Positions 30,543 to 39,901 are shown, counted from the stretch's first letter. The stretch: DNA of 64,000 nt from Halorussus salinisoli (GCA_005239435.1 SZNP01000001.1:868001-932000), one strand, 5' to 3'. Notes: generated from the sequence alone by a model not told the origin. Numbers and translations are program-made.

Positions 30543-31364
30543 ATGAGAGTCGGCATCGTCGCCCAGAAGGGGAACTCCCGCGCCGCCTTTCTGGCCGAAC
30601 GGATACGCGAAACGCTGCCCGACGAGGTCACGGTTCGACTGGACGACGCGACCGCCGAGCGGTTGGACGGCGACGGCCACCCGGTCGAGGAGATGAACGA
30701 GTGCGACCTCGTGGTCTCTATCGGTGGCGACGGCACCTTCCTGTTCGCGGCCCGCGGCGCAGGTCCGACACCGATTCTTGGCGTCAACCTCGGCGAAGTC
30801 GGATTCCTGAACGGGGTCGCGCCCGACGACGCGGTCGAGACGGTCGAGGCGGTCGTCGCGGGGTATCGAGAGACCGATACGATTCCGGCGCGCGAGGTAC
30901 CCCGGCTTCGGGCCGAGGGCGACGGCGACTGGTCGGTCCACCCCGCACTGAACGAAATCGTCGTCCAGGGGCCACAGCGAGGCCACGGCGAGGGACTCGA
31001 CTACGAGGTTCGGGTGGACGGCCGCCTGTTCACCGGCGGGCACGGCGACGGCGTGCTGGTCTCGACGCCGACCGGAAGCACCGCGTACAACCTGAGCGAG
31101 GGCGGCCCCCTCGTCCACCCGGAGACCGACGCGCTCGTCGTCACGGAGATGTGTGCCGCCGAGTCGATGCCGTCACTCGTGACTTCGAGCGACAGCGAGG
31201 TCGAGATTCGGGCGACGGGGGCCGAGTTCGGCTACGTGAGTTCCGACAGCACGCGCGAGCGATTCGAGATGCCCGAATCGGTGACGGTCCGGCCGGACCC
31301 GGAGCCGACTCGGATTGCAGAGCCGTCGAGCGACTTCTTCCAGGCGCTCGGGAAACTCGATTGA
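30543..31364 (+). CDS. nadK: NAD(+) kinase
   Basis: 273 residues from ATG 30543. Motifs: [14 protein letters not shown] (the GGDG loop), ALNEIVV (NE), and [18 protein letters not shown]. It phosphorylates NAD to NADP. The substrate-binding core is complete and the length is normal. It is divergent from the KaiC-like gene. Confidence 0.95.
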   Translation: MRVGIVAQKGNSRAAFLAERIRETLPDEVTVRLDDATAERLDGDGHPVEEMNECDLVVSIGGDGTFLFAARGAGPTPILGVNLGEVGFLNGVAPDDAVETVEAVVAGYRETDTIPAREVPRLRAEGDGDWSVHPALNEIVVQGPQRGHGEGLDYEVRVDGRLFTGGHGDGVLVSTPTGSTAYNLSEGGPLVHPETDALVVTEMCAAESMPSLVTSSDSEVEIRATGAEFGYVSSDSTRERFEMPESVTVRPDPEPTRIAEPSSDFFQALGKLD

Positions 31365-31415
31365 GCCTTTCCGGAAGGGAAAGTCCTAATCCCACGGATT
31401 CGCTACCCTCCGATA

Positions 31416-32345
31416 ATGGAAGAGCAACTGCCGGACGTACAAGCCTCCGAACCGGACGTGACCGTGGGGCTGAACCGCGTCGGCGTGACCGGCGTCAAGA
31501 AGTTAGTCGAACTCGCCCGCCCGGAGAAGCGCCCTATCGTGTTGACCGCGGAGTTCGAGGTGTTGGTGGACCTGCCGAGTTGGCGCAAGGGCGCGGACAT
31601 GAGTCGGAACATGGAGGTCATCGACGAGATTCTGGAGGACGCGGTGAGCGAACCCACCTACCGCGTCGAGGACGTGTGTGGCGACGCCGCCGAGCGCCTG
31701 CTCGACAAACACGACTACACCTCGAAGGCCGAGGTCCGGATGGAAGCCGAGTACATGATCAAAGACCGGACGCCCGAGAGCGACCGCCCGACGCAGGCCA
31801 CCGCCGACATCATCGCCAGCGCGACCGCGACCGACGAAGGGACCCGCGAGGAGATCGGTGCCCGAGTCACGGGCATGACGGTCTGTCCCTGCTCGCAGGG
31901 CATGATGGGCCAGACCGCGCGCGAGAAACTGGAGGACCTCGGCGTCGGCGAGGAGGAGGTCCGGGAGTTCCTCCAGGAGGTCCCGCAGGCGGGCCACTCC
32001 CAGCGCGGCCACGCGACCCTCACGGTCGAGAGCGACGGCGCGCCCGAGGCGAACCTCAACGACATCATCGAAATCGCGCGCGACTCGATGAGCGCCCGCA
32101 TCTACAACCTCGCCAAGCGACCGGACGAGGACCACATGACCTTCGAGGCCCACGCGAACGCGAAGTTCGTGGAAGACTGCGTGCGCGACATGGCCGAGGG
32201 CGTCGTCTCGGAGTTCACCGACCTGCCCGACCACGCCGTGGTGACGATGAAGCAGAGCAACGACGAGTCCATCCACCAGCACAACGCCCACGCCGAGCGA
32301 GTCGCCGAGATGGAGATGCTCCGCGAGGAACTCGCCGACGACTGA
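31416..32345 (+). CDS. mptA: GTP cyclohydrolase MptA (FolE2 family)
   Basis: 309 residues, ATG 31416. FolE2/MptA signatures: [54 protein letters not shown] (metal Cys), and [12 protein letters not shown]. In archaea this Fe(II) enzyme makes 7,8-dihydroneopterin cyclic phosphate for methanopterin; in haloarchaea the product feeds folate synthesis and queuosine-type bases. It is 51 bases after nadK, probably with its own promoter. Confidence 0.94.
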   Translation: MEEQLPDVQASEPDVTVGLNRVGVTGVKKLVELARPEKRPIVLTAEFEVLVDLPSWRKGADMSRNMEVIDEILEDAVSEPTYRVEDVCGDAAERLLDKHDYTSKAEVRMEAEYMIKDRTPESDRPTQATADIIASATATDEGTREEIGARVTGMTVCPCSQGMMGQTAREKLEDLGVGEEEVREFLQEVPQAGHSQRGHATLTVESDGAPEANLNDIIEIARDSMSARIYNLAKRPDEDHMTFEAHANAKFVEDCVRDMAEGVVSEFTDLPDHAVVTMKQSNDESIHQHNAHAERVAEMEMLREELADD

Positions 32346-32445
32346 TATCGGACGAGCAGTCACTCGTCGATTCTCGTCTCTCCGTGCGGACGGACCCGGT
32401 TTGGCGCTTCAATCGATGCCTTCGCGACCGACAGTAACTACATAA

Positions 32446-32457
32446 CTATATAATAAA
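32446..32457 (+). promoter_or_regulatory. AT-rich TATA region of the cytosolic deacetylase gene
   Basis: CTATATAATAAA lies 20-31 bases before ATG 32477 inside a 35-base AT-rich island, consistent with a strong leaderless promoter. Confidence 0.55.
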
Positions 32458-32476
32458 ATACATTAGTCGAATATCG

Positions 32477-33244
32477 ATGCAGTTGACCGGGTTCGACCTC
32501 GCGGACTACGAACGACTCCTCGACGTGGCGCTGGCCAACGGCTGGCAGTTCGTCACCGTCGAGGAGTACCTTCGAGACGACGACCTCGAAGAGCCGTTCG
32601 TCGTTCTGAGGCACGACGTTGATCGGAAAGTAGGGAGCGCCGTGGCGATGGCGAACGCCGAGGCCGACCGAGACGTCCAGTCGACGTACTACTTCCGGAC
32701 CAGTAAGTTCGATTCGGAGACGGCGCGTGCGATGAGCGAGCAGGGCCACGAGATCGGCTATCACTACGAGGATCTCGCCAAGACCCACGGCGACGTCGCC
32801 GCCGCTTACGACCGCTTCGAGAGGAACCTCGAACGATTCCGCAAACACGTCGACGTGACGACCGCGTGCGCTCACGGGAGTCCGCTGTCACCCCACAACA
32901 ACACCGACATGTGGAGCGACGACCCGAACTTCGACGAGTACGACCTCCTCGGCGAGGCCTACCTCTCGATAAACTTCGACAACGACCGGCCGGCGGGACT
33001 CTACTACCTCTCGGACACCAGTCGGGACTGGAACCTCGACCTCCCGGGGTTCGGTCTCATCCGGAATACTGACGACGTGGTGGACGCGCTCCGCGCTCGC
33101 GCACGCTCGCGGCTCTACATGCTCGCGCACCCGTGCCGGTGGTCGAAGTCGCGCGTCGAGTTCCTGGAACGGTCGGGGTGGGACGTCACGACCGAGACCG
33201 TGAAGTCGCTCGTCGAGCGAGCGCATCGCATCCAGCGCGCGTAG
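32477..33244 (+). CDS. Polysaccharide deacetylase-like protein (NodB fold), cytosolic
   Basis: 255 residues, ATG 32477. The NodB pattern is degenerate but visible: LRHDVDRKVGSA (metal Asp), then QGHEIGYHYEDLAKTHGD, and FGLIRNTDDVV toward the end. No signal peptide. Relatives sit in surface-glycan and lipopolysaccharide loci and may deacetylate a nucleotide-sugar or lipid-linked glycan. It is convergent with a secreted deacetylase. The AT-rich promoter island suggests transfer with a glycan locus; that is inference. Confidence 0.82.
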   Translation: MQLTGFDLADYERLLDVALANGWQFVTVEEYLRDDDLEEPFVVLRHDVDRKVGSAVAMANAEADRDVQSTYYFRTSKFDSETARAMSEQGHEIGYHYEDLAKTHGDVAAAYDRFERNLERFRKHVDVTTACAHGSPLSPHNNTDMWSDDPNFDEYDLLGEAYLSINFDNDRPAGLYYLSDTSRDWNLDLPGFGLIRNTDDVVDALRARARSRLYMLAHPCRWSKSRVEFLERSGWDVTTETVKSLVERAHRIQRA

Positions 33245-33457
33245 CTTCCGGCGTCAGTTCGTAGCCACGGAGCAGTATCTCCGGTTCGTAATTGGAGTGA
33301 GTAGTTCCGCCTCCCGGCAGCCTCGTCGCCGACGGAGTTCGGACGGCGATTTCGGGTCGAGAGACCTCCAGACGACCTCGGCGCTGCCACCGTCGATTTC
33401 CGTAGCGGCGAGTGCCGGAGGAGAGACAGCGAGGTCGAAATCGTGCGGCTCGGAACT

Positions 33458-35176
33458 TTACTCCTCGTCGGCGTCGTCGAGTTGCGAGAGCGCGTACGCC
33501 GCCAGACTGCCCAACGCCCCGAGCGACGCGACCCACCCGAAACCGGGGACGGGAACGTCGGGGGAGTCGTCCGCCCGAGTGGTCGCCGTCGTGGTGAGCG
33601 CTTCGGTCGGGGTCGAGGTCTCGGCCGAAGTCATCGTTTCGGTCATCGGCGTCTCCGTCTCCATCGCTATTTCGGTCGTGGTCGGCGTTCGCGTCGTCGT
33701 AGTCGTCGTTTCGGTCGTCGTGGTCGTCGTCGTGGTCGAAGTGGTGTCCTCGTCCACCGACTCGCCGCCCGCGTAGTCGAAATCGTTTCCGCCACCTACA
33801 CCGCCGCCACCGCCGCCACCACCACCGCCACCGCCACCACCGCCGCCGTCGCTTCGCTCCGTCGTTTCGGTAGTCGTAGTCGTCGTTTCGGTAGTCGTAG
33901 TCGTCGTTTCGGTAGTCGTAGTGGTCGGGTCGTCCGTAGCTGTCGTGGTGGTTGGCGTTTCTGTGGTCGTAGTGGTCGTCTCGGATGGGGTTGTCGTGGT
34001 GGTCGGGTCGGCTGTAGTTGTCGTGGTAGTCGTCTCGGATGGAGTGGTCGTAGTCGGGTCTTCGGTGGTCGTTGTCGTCGTTGCGGTAGTCGCCGTAGTG
34101 GTGGTCGGCGTTCCCGTGGTCGTGTCCGTCGTCTCCGTCGTCCGGGTGGTCGTCTGCGTGCCCGTGTATCCGAGTTCGTCGAGGGCGTGCTGGAGGGTCA
34201 CGATTTCGACGTTCCGCTCTTTCGCCATCTGGATGGTCTCGCGGATGCGCTCGGGCGGGAGTTTGTCCTCTCCGTGGCGGTTCCACCAGCTGTGGCCGCC
34301 GAAGATGCCCAGCACGTCCTCGTCGCGTACTCTGTCGAGGAAGGTGCCGATCTCGTCGTACGTCATCTGTCCCTCGCGGAAGTAGCGCCGCGAGAGGTGC
34401 GGGAGATTGAGGTTATCCACGGGATTCAGCCCCGGGTCGCCGTTCACGTCGTCCGAGTTGTCGGCACCGGCGTTCGGAACCGCGGTGTAGTACTCCGGAA
34501 CGAGCTCCTGGGTTCGCCCGCCGAACCCGCCGTACGGCATTACGACGTTGGTGACGTCGAGGCCGTACTCCTCCAAGGTCGACTGGGACTGCCCGAGCGC
34601 GTGACGGATGAGGTCGTCGGAGTACCGCTCGACCGTCTCCGAGGCGCTGAACGACTGCCCCACGGGCTCTTGGAGCGTGAGGTACTCTTCTCCGCCGTCC
34701 TCGCTCCCTTGGCCCGAGACGGTGACTATCTCCCACGTACTCCCGTCGGTGATTCGGATCGTGTCGCCGGCGATCTTGCCGTGGTTGTTCCCGGTGACGT
34801 AGATCCGGCTATCGCCCGCTGCGACGTCGCGAGTCACGGAGATGGTCGCCAGCGCCCGGTGTTGGACGGTGTGGGACATAATCTCCCAGCCCGCATCGCC
34901 GAGTTCACGGAGTTGGGACTCCGAGAGCGCGCCGCTGTCTCCGAGTCGCGAGGAGACGACCGCCGAACAGGCGGGGACCCCTTCGGGCTCGTGGGCCTCC
35001 TGATACGTCTGGGTGTAGTCCTCGACCACGCCGTCGTCGTAGGTGAACACCAGCATTCCGGCCGCGCTCTCCTGAGCGACGGAGCCGAAGACGAGACCGC
35101 TGGTCGTCGCTCCGACGGCACCGACCGCGGCCGCCTTCAGGAACGTCCGTCGGTTCTGAGACGTGGAGTCGCTCAT
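33458..35176 (-). CDS. Tat-exported polysaccharide deacetylase with Thr/Gly stalk and PGF-CTERM anchor
   Basis: 572 residues, ATG 35176. Tat signal QNRRTFLKAAAVGAVG. NodB domain at about 38-335: FTYDDGVVEDY (catalytic Asp pair), SHTVQH metal histidines, PYGGFGGR and C-terminal FGGHSWWN. An insertion of about 65 residues (VTGNNHGKIAGD...) splits the fold. Residues about 336-530 are almost only Thr/Glu/Pro with a run of about 16 Gly in the middle. The end VPVPGFGWVAS plus helix is PGF-CTERM. Likely a surface hydrolase of glycan or exopolysaccharide on a glycosylated stalk. The stalk is encoded by 21-bp and GGN tandem repeats (about 33700-34160), prone to length change. Confidence 0.9.
   Translation of the reverse strand: MSDSTSQNRRTFLKAAAVGAVGATTSGLVFGSVAQESAAGMLVFTYDDGVVEDYTQTYQEAHEPEGVPACSAVVSSRLGDSGALSESQLRELGDAGWEIMSHTVQHRALATISVTRDVAAGDSRIYVTGNNHGKIAGDTIRITDGSTWEIVTVSGQGSEDGGEEYLTLQEPVGQSFSASETVERYSDDLIRHALGQSQSTLEEYGLDVTNVVMPYGGFGGRTQELVPEYYTAVPNAGADNSDDVNGDPGLNPVDNLNLPHLSRRYFREGQMTYDEIGTFLDRVRDEDVLGIFGGHSWWNRHGEDKLPPERIRETIQMAKERNVEIVTLQHALDELGYTGTQTTTRTTETTDTTTGTPTTTTATTATTTTTTEDPTTTTPSETTTTTTTADPTTTTTPSETTTTTTETPTTTTATDDPTTTTTETTTTTTETTTTTTETTERSDGGGGGGGGGGGGGGGGVGGGNDFDYAGGESVDEDTTSTTTTTTTTETTTTTTRTPTTTEIAMETETPMTETMTSAETSTPTEALTTTATTRADDSPDVPVPGFGWVASLGALGSLAAYALSQLDDADEE
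33861..33918. repeat. Tandem 21-bp repeats within the Thr stalk
   Basis: About three near-identical units (complement of a TTTTTTE heptad), followed upstream in the gene by similar degenerate units. They lie next to the GGN run at 33790-33850. Confidence 0.75.
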
Positions 35177-35431
35177 CTATCCGTAGGTGCGAGCGACCGG
35201 GTGACCGTTTGCGAGACGCCTCGTGCTGAGAACCTTCTCCGTGTGTACTCTGCGTTCGGATTCATGGGGACCACTGTTGCGGAACTTGGGTACGGGTATC
35301 GCTACCATTGTTATGCGGACCCGAACGCGTCTACAGAGAGGGTCTGTAGCGACGCGGCTTCCGAGATGGCAGTGCCTGACTGCCCGCACACTCATGCCCC
35401 TCGAAGCCCTATCGAAACCGAGTAAAACCCC

Positions 35432-35638
35432 ATGAGTGTCACAGGCCTCTGTCAGATCTGCGAGCAGAACGAAGCCGAACACTCCTGTTCCAACTGCGGG
35501 ACGCTCGCGTGCGAGGAGCACTGGGACGAGGCGCTCGGTCTCTGCGCGCAGTGCGCCGCCACCGTCGAACGCGGCGAAGGCGGCGACGGGACCGTCCGGC
35601 CCGACGACCTCGACGACGACGAAGTGATGCGGTTCTGA
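35432..35638 (+). CDS. Small zinc-finger protein
   Basis: 68 residues, ATG 35432. Two Cys pairs and a His form a HIT/B-box-like finger: CQICEQNEAEHSCSNCG and CEEHWDEALGLCAQC. The rest is an acidic tail. Haloarchaea carry many such mini zinc fingers; some affect swarming and stress in Haloferax. Function here unknown. The 255 bases upstream hold no other gene. Confidence 0.8.
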   Translation: MSVTGLCQICEQNEAEHSCSNCGTLACEEHWDEALGLCAQCAATVERGEGGDGTVRPDDLDDDEVMRF

Positions 35639-35676
35639 GGGCGATTCGGGTCTGACGCCGGAAACCGCCTCGTCGC

Positions 35677-36606
35677 TCACCGATGCCGGTTCAGTTGGCG
35701 CTTGAGTCGCCGGGCCGACTCGCGGGCCGCCGCGGCGTAGTCGTCCTGCCCGCGGCGGCGGCCGCGGCCCGCGGTCTCGCCAGCGTAGAGGACCTCTCGG
35801 GACGTCTCGACAAGTCCGACGGCTTCGCCCGCGCCACGATGCGGAGCGACTCCCTCACCGCCCTCCGAGACGGCGTGCGCGGCCACCTCGGGGTCGTTTC
35901 TCGCGCCGCCGACCACGAGAAACGGGAGGCCCGGCGCGCGCTCTCGGAGCGATTCGACCGCCTCGCTCGGCCCGCCGACGAGGAGGCCCACGTCGGCCGC
36001 GGCGTCGTCGGCCCACGACGCCGCGAGGTCGGCCACGCCGTGAGCCAGTGTCGCTCGTTCCTCGTCGTCGCCTCGGGTGGTTTCCTCCTCTCCGTCGCCC
36101 TCCTCGGTAGGTTCCGCTTCGCGTTCCTCGCCAGCGAGGTCTCGGTCCTGAAGGTCCGTCGCGCCCGCGTTCGGCGTCCGGCAGGTCACGAAGACGCCGA
36201 GACCCTCGGACCGACCGGAGTCGCCGTCGAGAAGCGGCGCGAGGGCGTCCCGGCCGAGATACGGCGAGACCGTCACGGCGTCCACGCTGTCGAGCAACTC
36301 GGCGTCCGGGTTCGGCACGTCGCTGTACTTCGCGTCGAGGACGACCGGGACGCCGCGACCGTGAGCGAGCGCGACGGTCTCGGCCATCGCGGTCCACCCC
36401 TCGGCGTCGGCGTAGAACGCGGGCGTCACCGCGTACGCCGCCGCGTGGTCGTGGGTCGCGTCGATGATCCGACGGTTGAACGCCCGTCGCGGGTAGTCGT
36501 ACTCCCGGCAGTCGTCGGGCAGACGGGCGAGGTCGGGGTTCAACCCTATCGAGAGCATCCCGTCGGTCGCCCGGATTCGCTCGCGGAGGCGGTCGAAGAA
36601 CGCCAT
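35677..36606 (-). CDS. Divergent orotidine-5'-phosphate decarboxylase homologue
   Basis: 309 residues from ATG 36606. The fold is clear: GLNPDLARLP, AFNRRIIDATHDHAAAY, LDAKYSDVPNP and VTVSPYLGRDALAPLL, TCRTPNAGATDLQD. Type-2 enzymes read GLDPD, YKPN, LDAKRGDIGNT. Here the ribose-binding Asp is Asn23 and the YK Lys is Ala59. Asp91-Lys93-Asp96 remain, but the phosphate-loop PGVGAQGG is VVGGARNDP. An acidic insertion (about 150-175) and a basic tail are added. It may be a paralogue with another activity or a weak PyrF. No other pyr gene is beside it. Confidence 0.78.
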   Translation of the reverse strand: MAFFDRLRERIRATDGMLSIGLNPDLARLPDDCREYDYPRRAFNRRIIDATHDHAAAYAVTPAFYADAEGWTAMAETVALAHGRGVPVVLDAKYSDVPNPDAELLDSVDAVTVSPYLGRDALAPLLDGDSGRSEGLGVFVTCRTPNAGATDLQDRDLAGEEREAEPTEEGDGEEETTRGDDEERATLAHGVADLAASWADDAAADVGLLVGGPSEAVESLRERAPGLPFLVVGGARNDPEVAAHAVSEGGEGVAPHRGAGEAVGLVETSREVLYAGETAGRGRRRGQDDYAAAARESARRLKRQLNRHR

Positions 36607-37042
36607 ACCCGAGGTTGCGATGGCGCGGTCAAGGCTCTTGTCTTCGGACGTTCGAGCAATATATATGAATGTTTGAAGCACCACATTATGTGTATAAGAA
36701 TCAAATGCATTCACTTCCGTCTCGTTTGGGTTGTGAGTCGTGGCTTGCCTGCGGTGCTTGGAGAGCGGACTCGTGGACGAACGCAGCAGGGGAGCTAGCT
36801 ACTCCGCGAGTCACGGAAGACTGCACAGCACGGCCCCGCACCGCAACTGCACCGCGACAGCCTCACGCCTCCCCTCCCGTTCACTCCCTTCAGTCGTTTG
36901 TCCCTCACGCGCATGTGTGCGACCTCGAACAGCGAGTTCGCTCCAGCGCGCGCCGGGGTGGAAAAGTCAGAGCCCCGACGGAGTGGAATCGTGTTCGGTC
37001 GCTGCCGTAGGTCTCAAGAGGGCGTTGGACCAAGAGAGTCGC
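36607..37042. other. 436-base intergenic region, AT-rich hairpin plus repeat B2
   Basis: Contains TATATAT at 36660-36666 (pyrF-side promoter candidate), a stem TGAATG...CATTCA (36666-36713) and repeat B2. No gene is seen before the HAD start at 37043. Confidence 0.55.
36794..36923 (-). repeat. Intergenic repeat, family B, copy B2
   Basis: Starts GCTAGCTACTCC, then CTGCACAGCACGGC, CCGCAACTGCACCGCGA, AGCCTCACGCCTCCCC, CTCCCTTCAGTCG and TCCCTCACGCGC, in the same order as B4 at 51502-51649. It lies between the divergent pyrF-like and HAD genes. Confidence 0.82.
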
Positions 37043-37699
37043 GTGACCATCTCTGCCGTCGTGTTCGACTTCGACTACACGCTGGCCGTGCCCGAGCGTT
37101 CGCGCGAAGCGGTGCTGGCCGAGAGTACCGAGGCGGTCGGCGCGCCCGACCTGTCGCGCGAGGCGTACCTCGAAGCCCACGCCGAGCATCTCGACAGCGA
37201 GAGTCGGACGCCCATCTTCGCGGAGTTGCTCCCCGAGGAGAGCGATACCGATCCCGAGGCGCTCGCCGCCGTCTACCGCGAGAACGTCGCCGAGTCGCTT
37301 CGCCCCGTCGAGGGCACGCCCGGCCTGCTGGCTGACCTCAGCCGGGAGTACGCGCTCGGACTGCTCACCAACGGTCCGTCGGAGGCCCAACAGAGCAAAC
37401 TCGACCAGTTCGACTGGGTGGACTGCTTCGACGCCATCGCGATTACGGGCGACCTCGACGCCGGGAAACCCGACGAGCGCGCCTTCGAGGCGGTTCTCGC
37501 CGACCTCGGCGTCACGCCCGGCGAGGCCGTCTACGTCGGCGACGACCCCGAGGCCGACGTGGAGGGCGCGCGGGACGCCGGACTGTACGTCGTGCAGGTC
37601 GTCTTCGAGGGCGGACCCGACCCCCATCCGGACGCCGACGCCTACGTCGAGCGCGACTCGCTCGCGACCGACTTGCCGGGCGTCCTCGCCGAGCTATAG
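37043..37699 (+). CDS. HAD-superfamily hydrolase, subfamily IA
   Basis: 218 residues from GTG 37043; similarity starts with VTISAVVFDFDYTLA. Motifs: I, FDFDYTLA; II, LLTNGPS; III, Lys in AGKPDERAF; IV, YVGDDPEADVEGA. Motif I has Tyr instead of Gly after the second Asp, a common variant. Probably a phosphatase for a small metabolite; similar to the enzyme at 8106. Its stop overlaps the stop of the next, convergent gene by six bases. Confidence 0.9.
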   Translation: MTISAVVFDFDYTLAVPERSREAVLAESTEAVGAPDLSREAYLEAHAEHLDSESRTPIFAELLPEESDTDPEALAAVYRENVAESLRPVEGTPGLLADLSREYALGLLTNGPSEAQQSKLDQFDWVDCFDAIAITGDLDAGKPDERAFEAVLADLGVTPGEAVYVGDDPEADVEGARDAGLYVVQVVFEGGPDPHPDADAYVERDSLATDLPGVLAEL

Positions 37700-38089
37700 C
37701 ACCGCGACGAGCACGTCGGTCGCTCGCTTGACCTCTGCGCCGTCCTCCACGAAGACGAGCGTCCGCGGGGGCTGGACCGACTTCGGTCGGACGCGCAGGT
37801 CCGCCGATTCCGCGACTTCGGCCGCGGCGTCGGCCTCGGCGCGGAACTCGACGCGGACCCGGTCGTCGTGGACGTAGACCTCCGCGAGAATCTCGGCGTT
37901 CTCCCCGGGGTCGTCCTCCCCGAGTTGGCGTGCGATTTCGTAGGCCAGTTCCCCGTCGGCCGACCCCTCCACGTCGGCGTCGGCGTTGACGACTTCGAGG
38001 GCGTCGAGTCCGGAGTCCTCCCGGCTCGACACCTCCGAGGAGAGCAGTTGGGCGATGCGCTTGCCGTCGGTGGTTCGGTCCTCGACCAT
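37694..38089 (-). CDS. Conserved haloarchaeal protein of unknown function
   Basis: 131 residues, ATG 38089. An N-terminal helix (GKRIAQLLSSEVSSREDSGLDAL) and an alpha-beta C-terminal half (RVRVEFRAEADAAAEVAE, KSVQPPRTLVFVEDGAEVKRATDVL). Acidic, soluble, no motif recognised. Probably co-transcribed with DUF2240 upstream (53 bases). Confidence 0.75.
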   Translation of the reverse strand: MVEDRTTDGKRIAQLLSSEVSSREDSGLDALEVVNADADVEGSADGELAYEIARQLGEDDPGENAEILAEVYVHDDRVRVEFRAEADAAAEVAESADLRVRPKSVQPPRTLVFVEDGAEVKRATDVLVAVL

Positions 38090-38142
38090 ACTCCAAAATC
38101 GACGCGGGACCGAATCAGCCTTCGGCTTTGGGTTTCTCGGAG

Positions 38143-38595
38143 TCAGTCCTCGGCTTTCAACTCCGCGCGGGCCTCGGCGGCCTCGCTACTGGCGTCCACG
38201 CCGCGTCGCCGGGCGTACACGACTGCCGCGGCCTCGATGGTCACGCCGAGGTGACTCTGGAGTTCGTTGATTTCGGCCACCGCGGTCTGCTTGTCGGTCC
38301 CGGCGGCGACCACCTTGTCGAGTAGTTTCTCGAACGTCGATTGCTCCTGGAGGATGGACTCGTCGGGCACGAACTCGTCGGGGACCTCTACGTCGCTAAG
38401 TTCGAACTCCGCGACCACCTCGCCGTCGCGTTGGGCGAGCAGGCCCTGTCCGGCCGCCACGTCGATGAGACGCTCGGCTTGGTCGGGCGAGAACCAGTCG
38501 CGGTCCAGCGACAGCGCGACGACGAACTCGCTCTCGGGCATCGACTCGCGTCCCTTCTGCTGGAACGGAGCGGCGACTGCACTTCGGAGACTCAT
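38143..38595 (-). CDS. DUF2240-family protein
   Basis: 150 residues, ATG 38595. It matches the archaeal DUF2240 pattern: SLRSAVAAPFQQKGRESMPESEFVVALSLDRDWFSPDQAERLIDVAAGQGLL, a winged-helix-like arrangement, then VEVPDEFVPDESIL and a C-terminal helix pair. Function unknown; probably nucleic-acid binding. Confidence 0.88.
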   Translation of the reverse strand: MSLRSAVAAPFQQKGRESMPESEFVVALSLDRDWFSPDQAERLIDVAAGQGLLAQRDGEVVAEFELSDVEVPDEFVPDESILQEQSTFEKLLDKVVAAGTDKQTAVAEINELQSHLGVTIEAAAVVYARRRGVDASSEAAEARAELKAED

Positions 38596-38974
38596 CGGTC
38601 TGAAGGGTGTGGTTTTGGCGCGTAAAGGTGGCGGTTCTAGGTTGGAGACGGTCCGTCATTTATTCGTGATATCTCGGGAGCGTAGGTGCGAACTCGTTTT
38701 AGAAAGCCCTCGCGCGCTCGCGGTCGCTCAGCGGGATATTCAGCGCGCGCAGAACTGCGCGCGCTGAATAGTGGCCTGTCTGAGACGACCACGGGCCTGC
38801 GGCCGCGAGCGCGCGACCCCTTTATCCCACCCGCGGTGGTTTGGTCAGTTAGCGCATTTCGGTGGGTTGGTCGGGCGAGCGTTACTGGTGATTGGTCGGC
38901 CGGGCGCGAAACGCGGGCTGACGGAGTACCGCGAAAGCTTGGGGTTTAACCTCTCGTCACCGCAACGGGGGCAT
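38596..38974. other. 379-base intergenic region with repeat A2
   Basis: No gene. Holds repeat A2 (38715-38793) and a TATA-like GGGTTTAAC (38941-38949) 26-34 bases before the CARF-like gene. Confidence 0.55.
38715..38793 (+). repeat. Intergenic hairpin repeat, family A, copy 2
   Basis: Contains a perfect 15-base stem, ATTCAGCGCGCGCAG/CTGCGCGCGCTGAAT, with a two-base AA loop at 38738-38769. Flanks GCTCGCGGTCG and TGGCC...GAGACGACCA match copy 1 at 1949-2023. Confidence 0.8.
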
Positions 38975-39898
38975 ATGCAGACCCACATCGTCCCGGTCGG
39001 CTTCGACTACGACCGGCTTATCGCGCCGCTCGTGCGCGACCAGTTGGACGTGGACCGCGTCATCCTGCTGGAGGGCGCGGTCGGGAGCGAGGCCAACGTC
39101 GAGTACTCTCAGAACCTCTCTCAGAAACTGGAACAGGACTTCCAGAACCTGCTCGGGGCGACCACCGAGCGCGTAGTCGTCGCCGACGTGTACGACTACG
39201 ACGCCGCCTTCGAGCAGGCCTACGACCTCATCAACGCCGAGTTGGACGAGGGCCGCGAGGTCTGGGTCAACATCTCCGCGATGCCCCGGACCGTCAGTTT
39301 CGCCTTCGCCACGGCGGCCCACTCGGTGATGGTCGAGCGCGAGGAGGACCGCGAGAAGATTCACACCTACTACACCGCCCCGGAGAAGTACCTCGAAACC
39401 GAACTCGCCGAGGAACTCCGGCGGCAGGCCGACCTGCTCGAAGACCTCTCCGGGGAGACCGAAACCCCCGACGAAGTCGCGGACGACCGCATCGAAGGGC
39501 GCCTCGACAGCGCCCGGGAACTCCTCTCGGAGTTCGACGAGCGCGGCACGACCATCGGCGCGAAGCGCGTCGGCGACGGCCACATCGCGGAGATTCCGGT
39601 CGCCTCCTTCTCCAACGTCAAGCCCTTCGAGGAGGTCATCCTGTTCAAACTCGGCGAGGAGGGCGTGTTCGAGTCGGTCTCGGAACTCGCGGAGGCTCTC
39701 GCCAGCGAACTCGACGAGGAGTACACCGACAGTTTCCGGTCGAAGGTCATCTACAACGTCGATAGGTTGGGACCGGGCGGGAAGGGGTACATCGAGCAGG
39801 AGGAACACGGAAAATCGTATCGAACTCGGTTGTCCAGAATCGGCGAGTTGTGGGTCCGGGCGCACGCGAACGGCGAGGTAATCGAAGACGAGACGTAG
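38975..39898 (+). CDS. HFX_2341-type regulator: CARF-like domain plus winged helix
   Basis: 307 residues from ATG 38975. The N-terminal 150 residues have a CARF/Rossmann-like pattern: QTHIVPVGFDYDRL, a central NISAMPRTVSFAFATAAHSV (the ligand loop), then PEKYLE. A C-terminal winged helix follows (VILFKLGEEGVFESVSELAEAL, YRTRLSRIGELWV). CARF domains sense cyclic oligoadenylates in type III CRISPR systems. None is present here, so the ligand is open. It forms one transcript by itself downstream of repeat A2. Confidence 0.82.
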   Translation: MQTHIVPVGFDYDRLIAPLVRDQLDVDRVILLEGAVGSEANVEYSQNLSQKLEQDFQNLLGATTERVVVADVYDYDAAFEQAYDLINAELDEGREVWVNISAMPRTVSFAFATAAHSVMVEREEDREKIHTYYTAPEKYLETELAEELRRQADLLEDLSGETETPDEVADDRIEGRLDSARELLSEFDERGTTIGAKRVGDGHIAEIPVASFSNVKPFEEVILFKLGEEGVFESVSELAEALASELDEEYTDSFRSKVIYNVDRLGPGGKGYIEQEEHGKSYRTRLSRIGELWVRAHANGEVIEDET

Positions 39899-39901
39899 GA
39901 G

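Noticed and set aside
33700-34160. CRISPR-like or noncoding tandem array
   Set aside because: Units are in frame and encode the Thr/Gly stalk of a PGF-CTERM protein.
36740-37042. Upstream extension of the second HAD protein
   Set aside because: It translates repeat B2; family similarity begins at GTG 37043.
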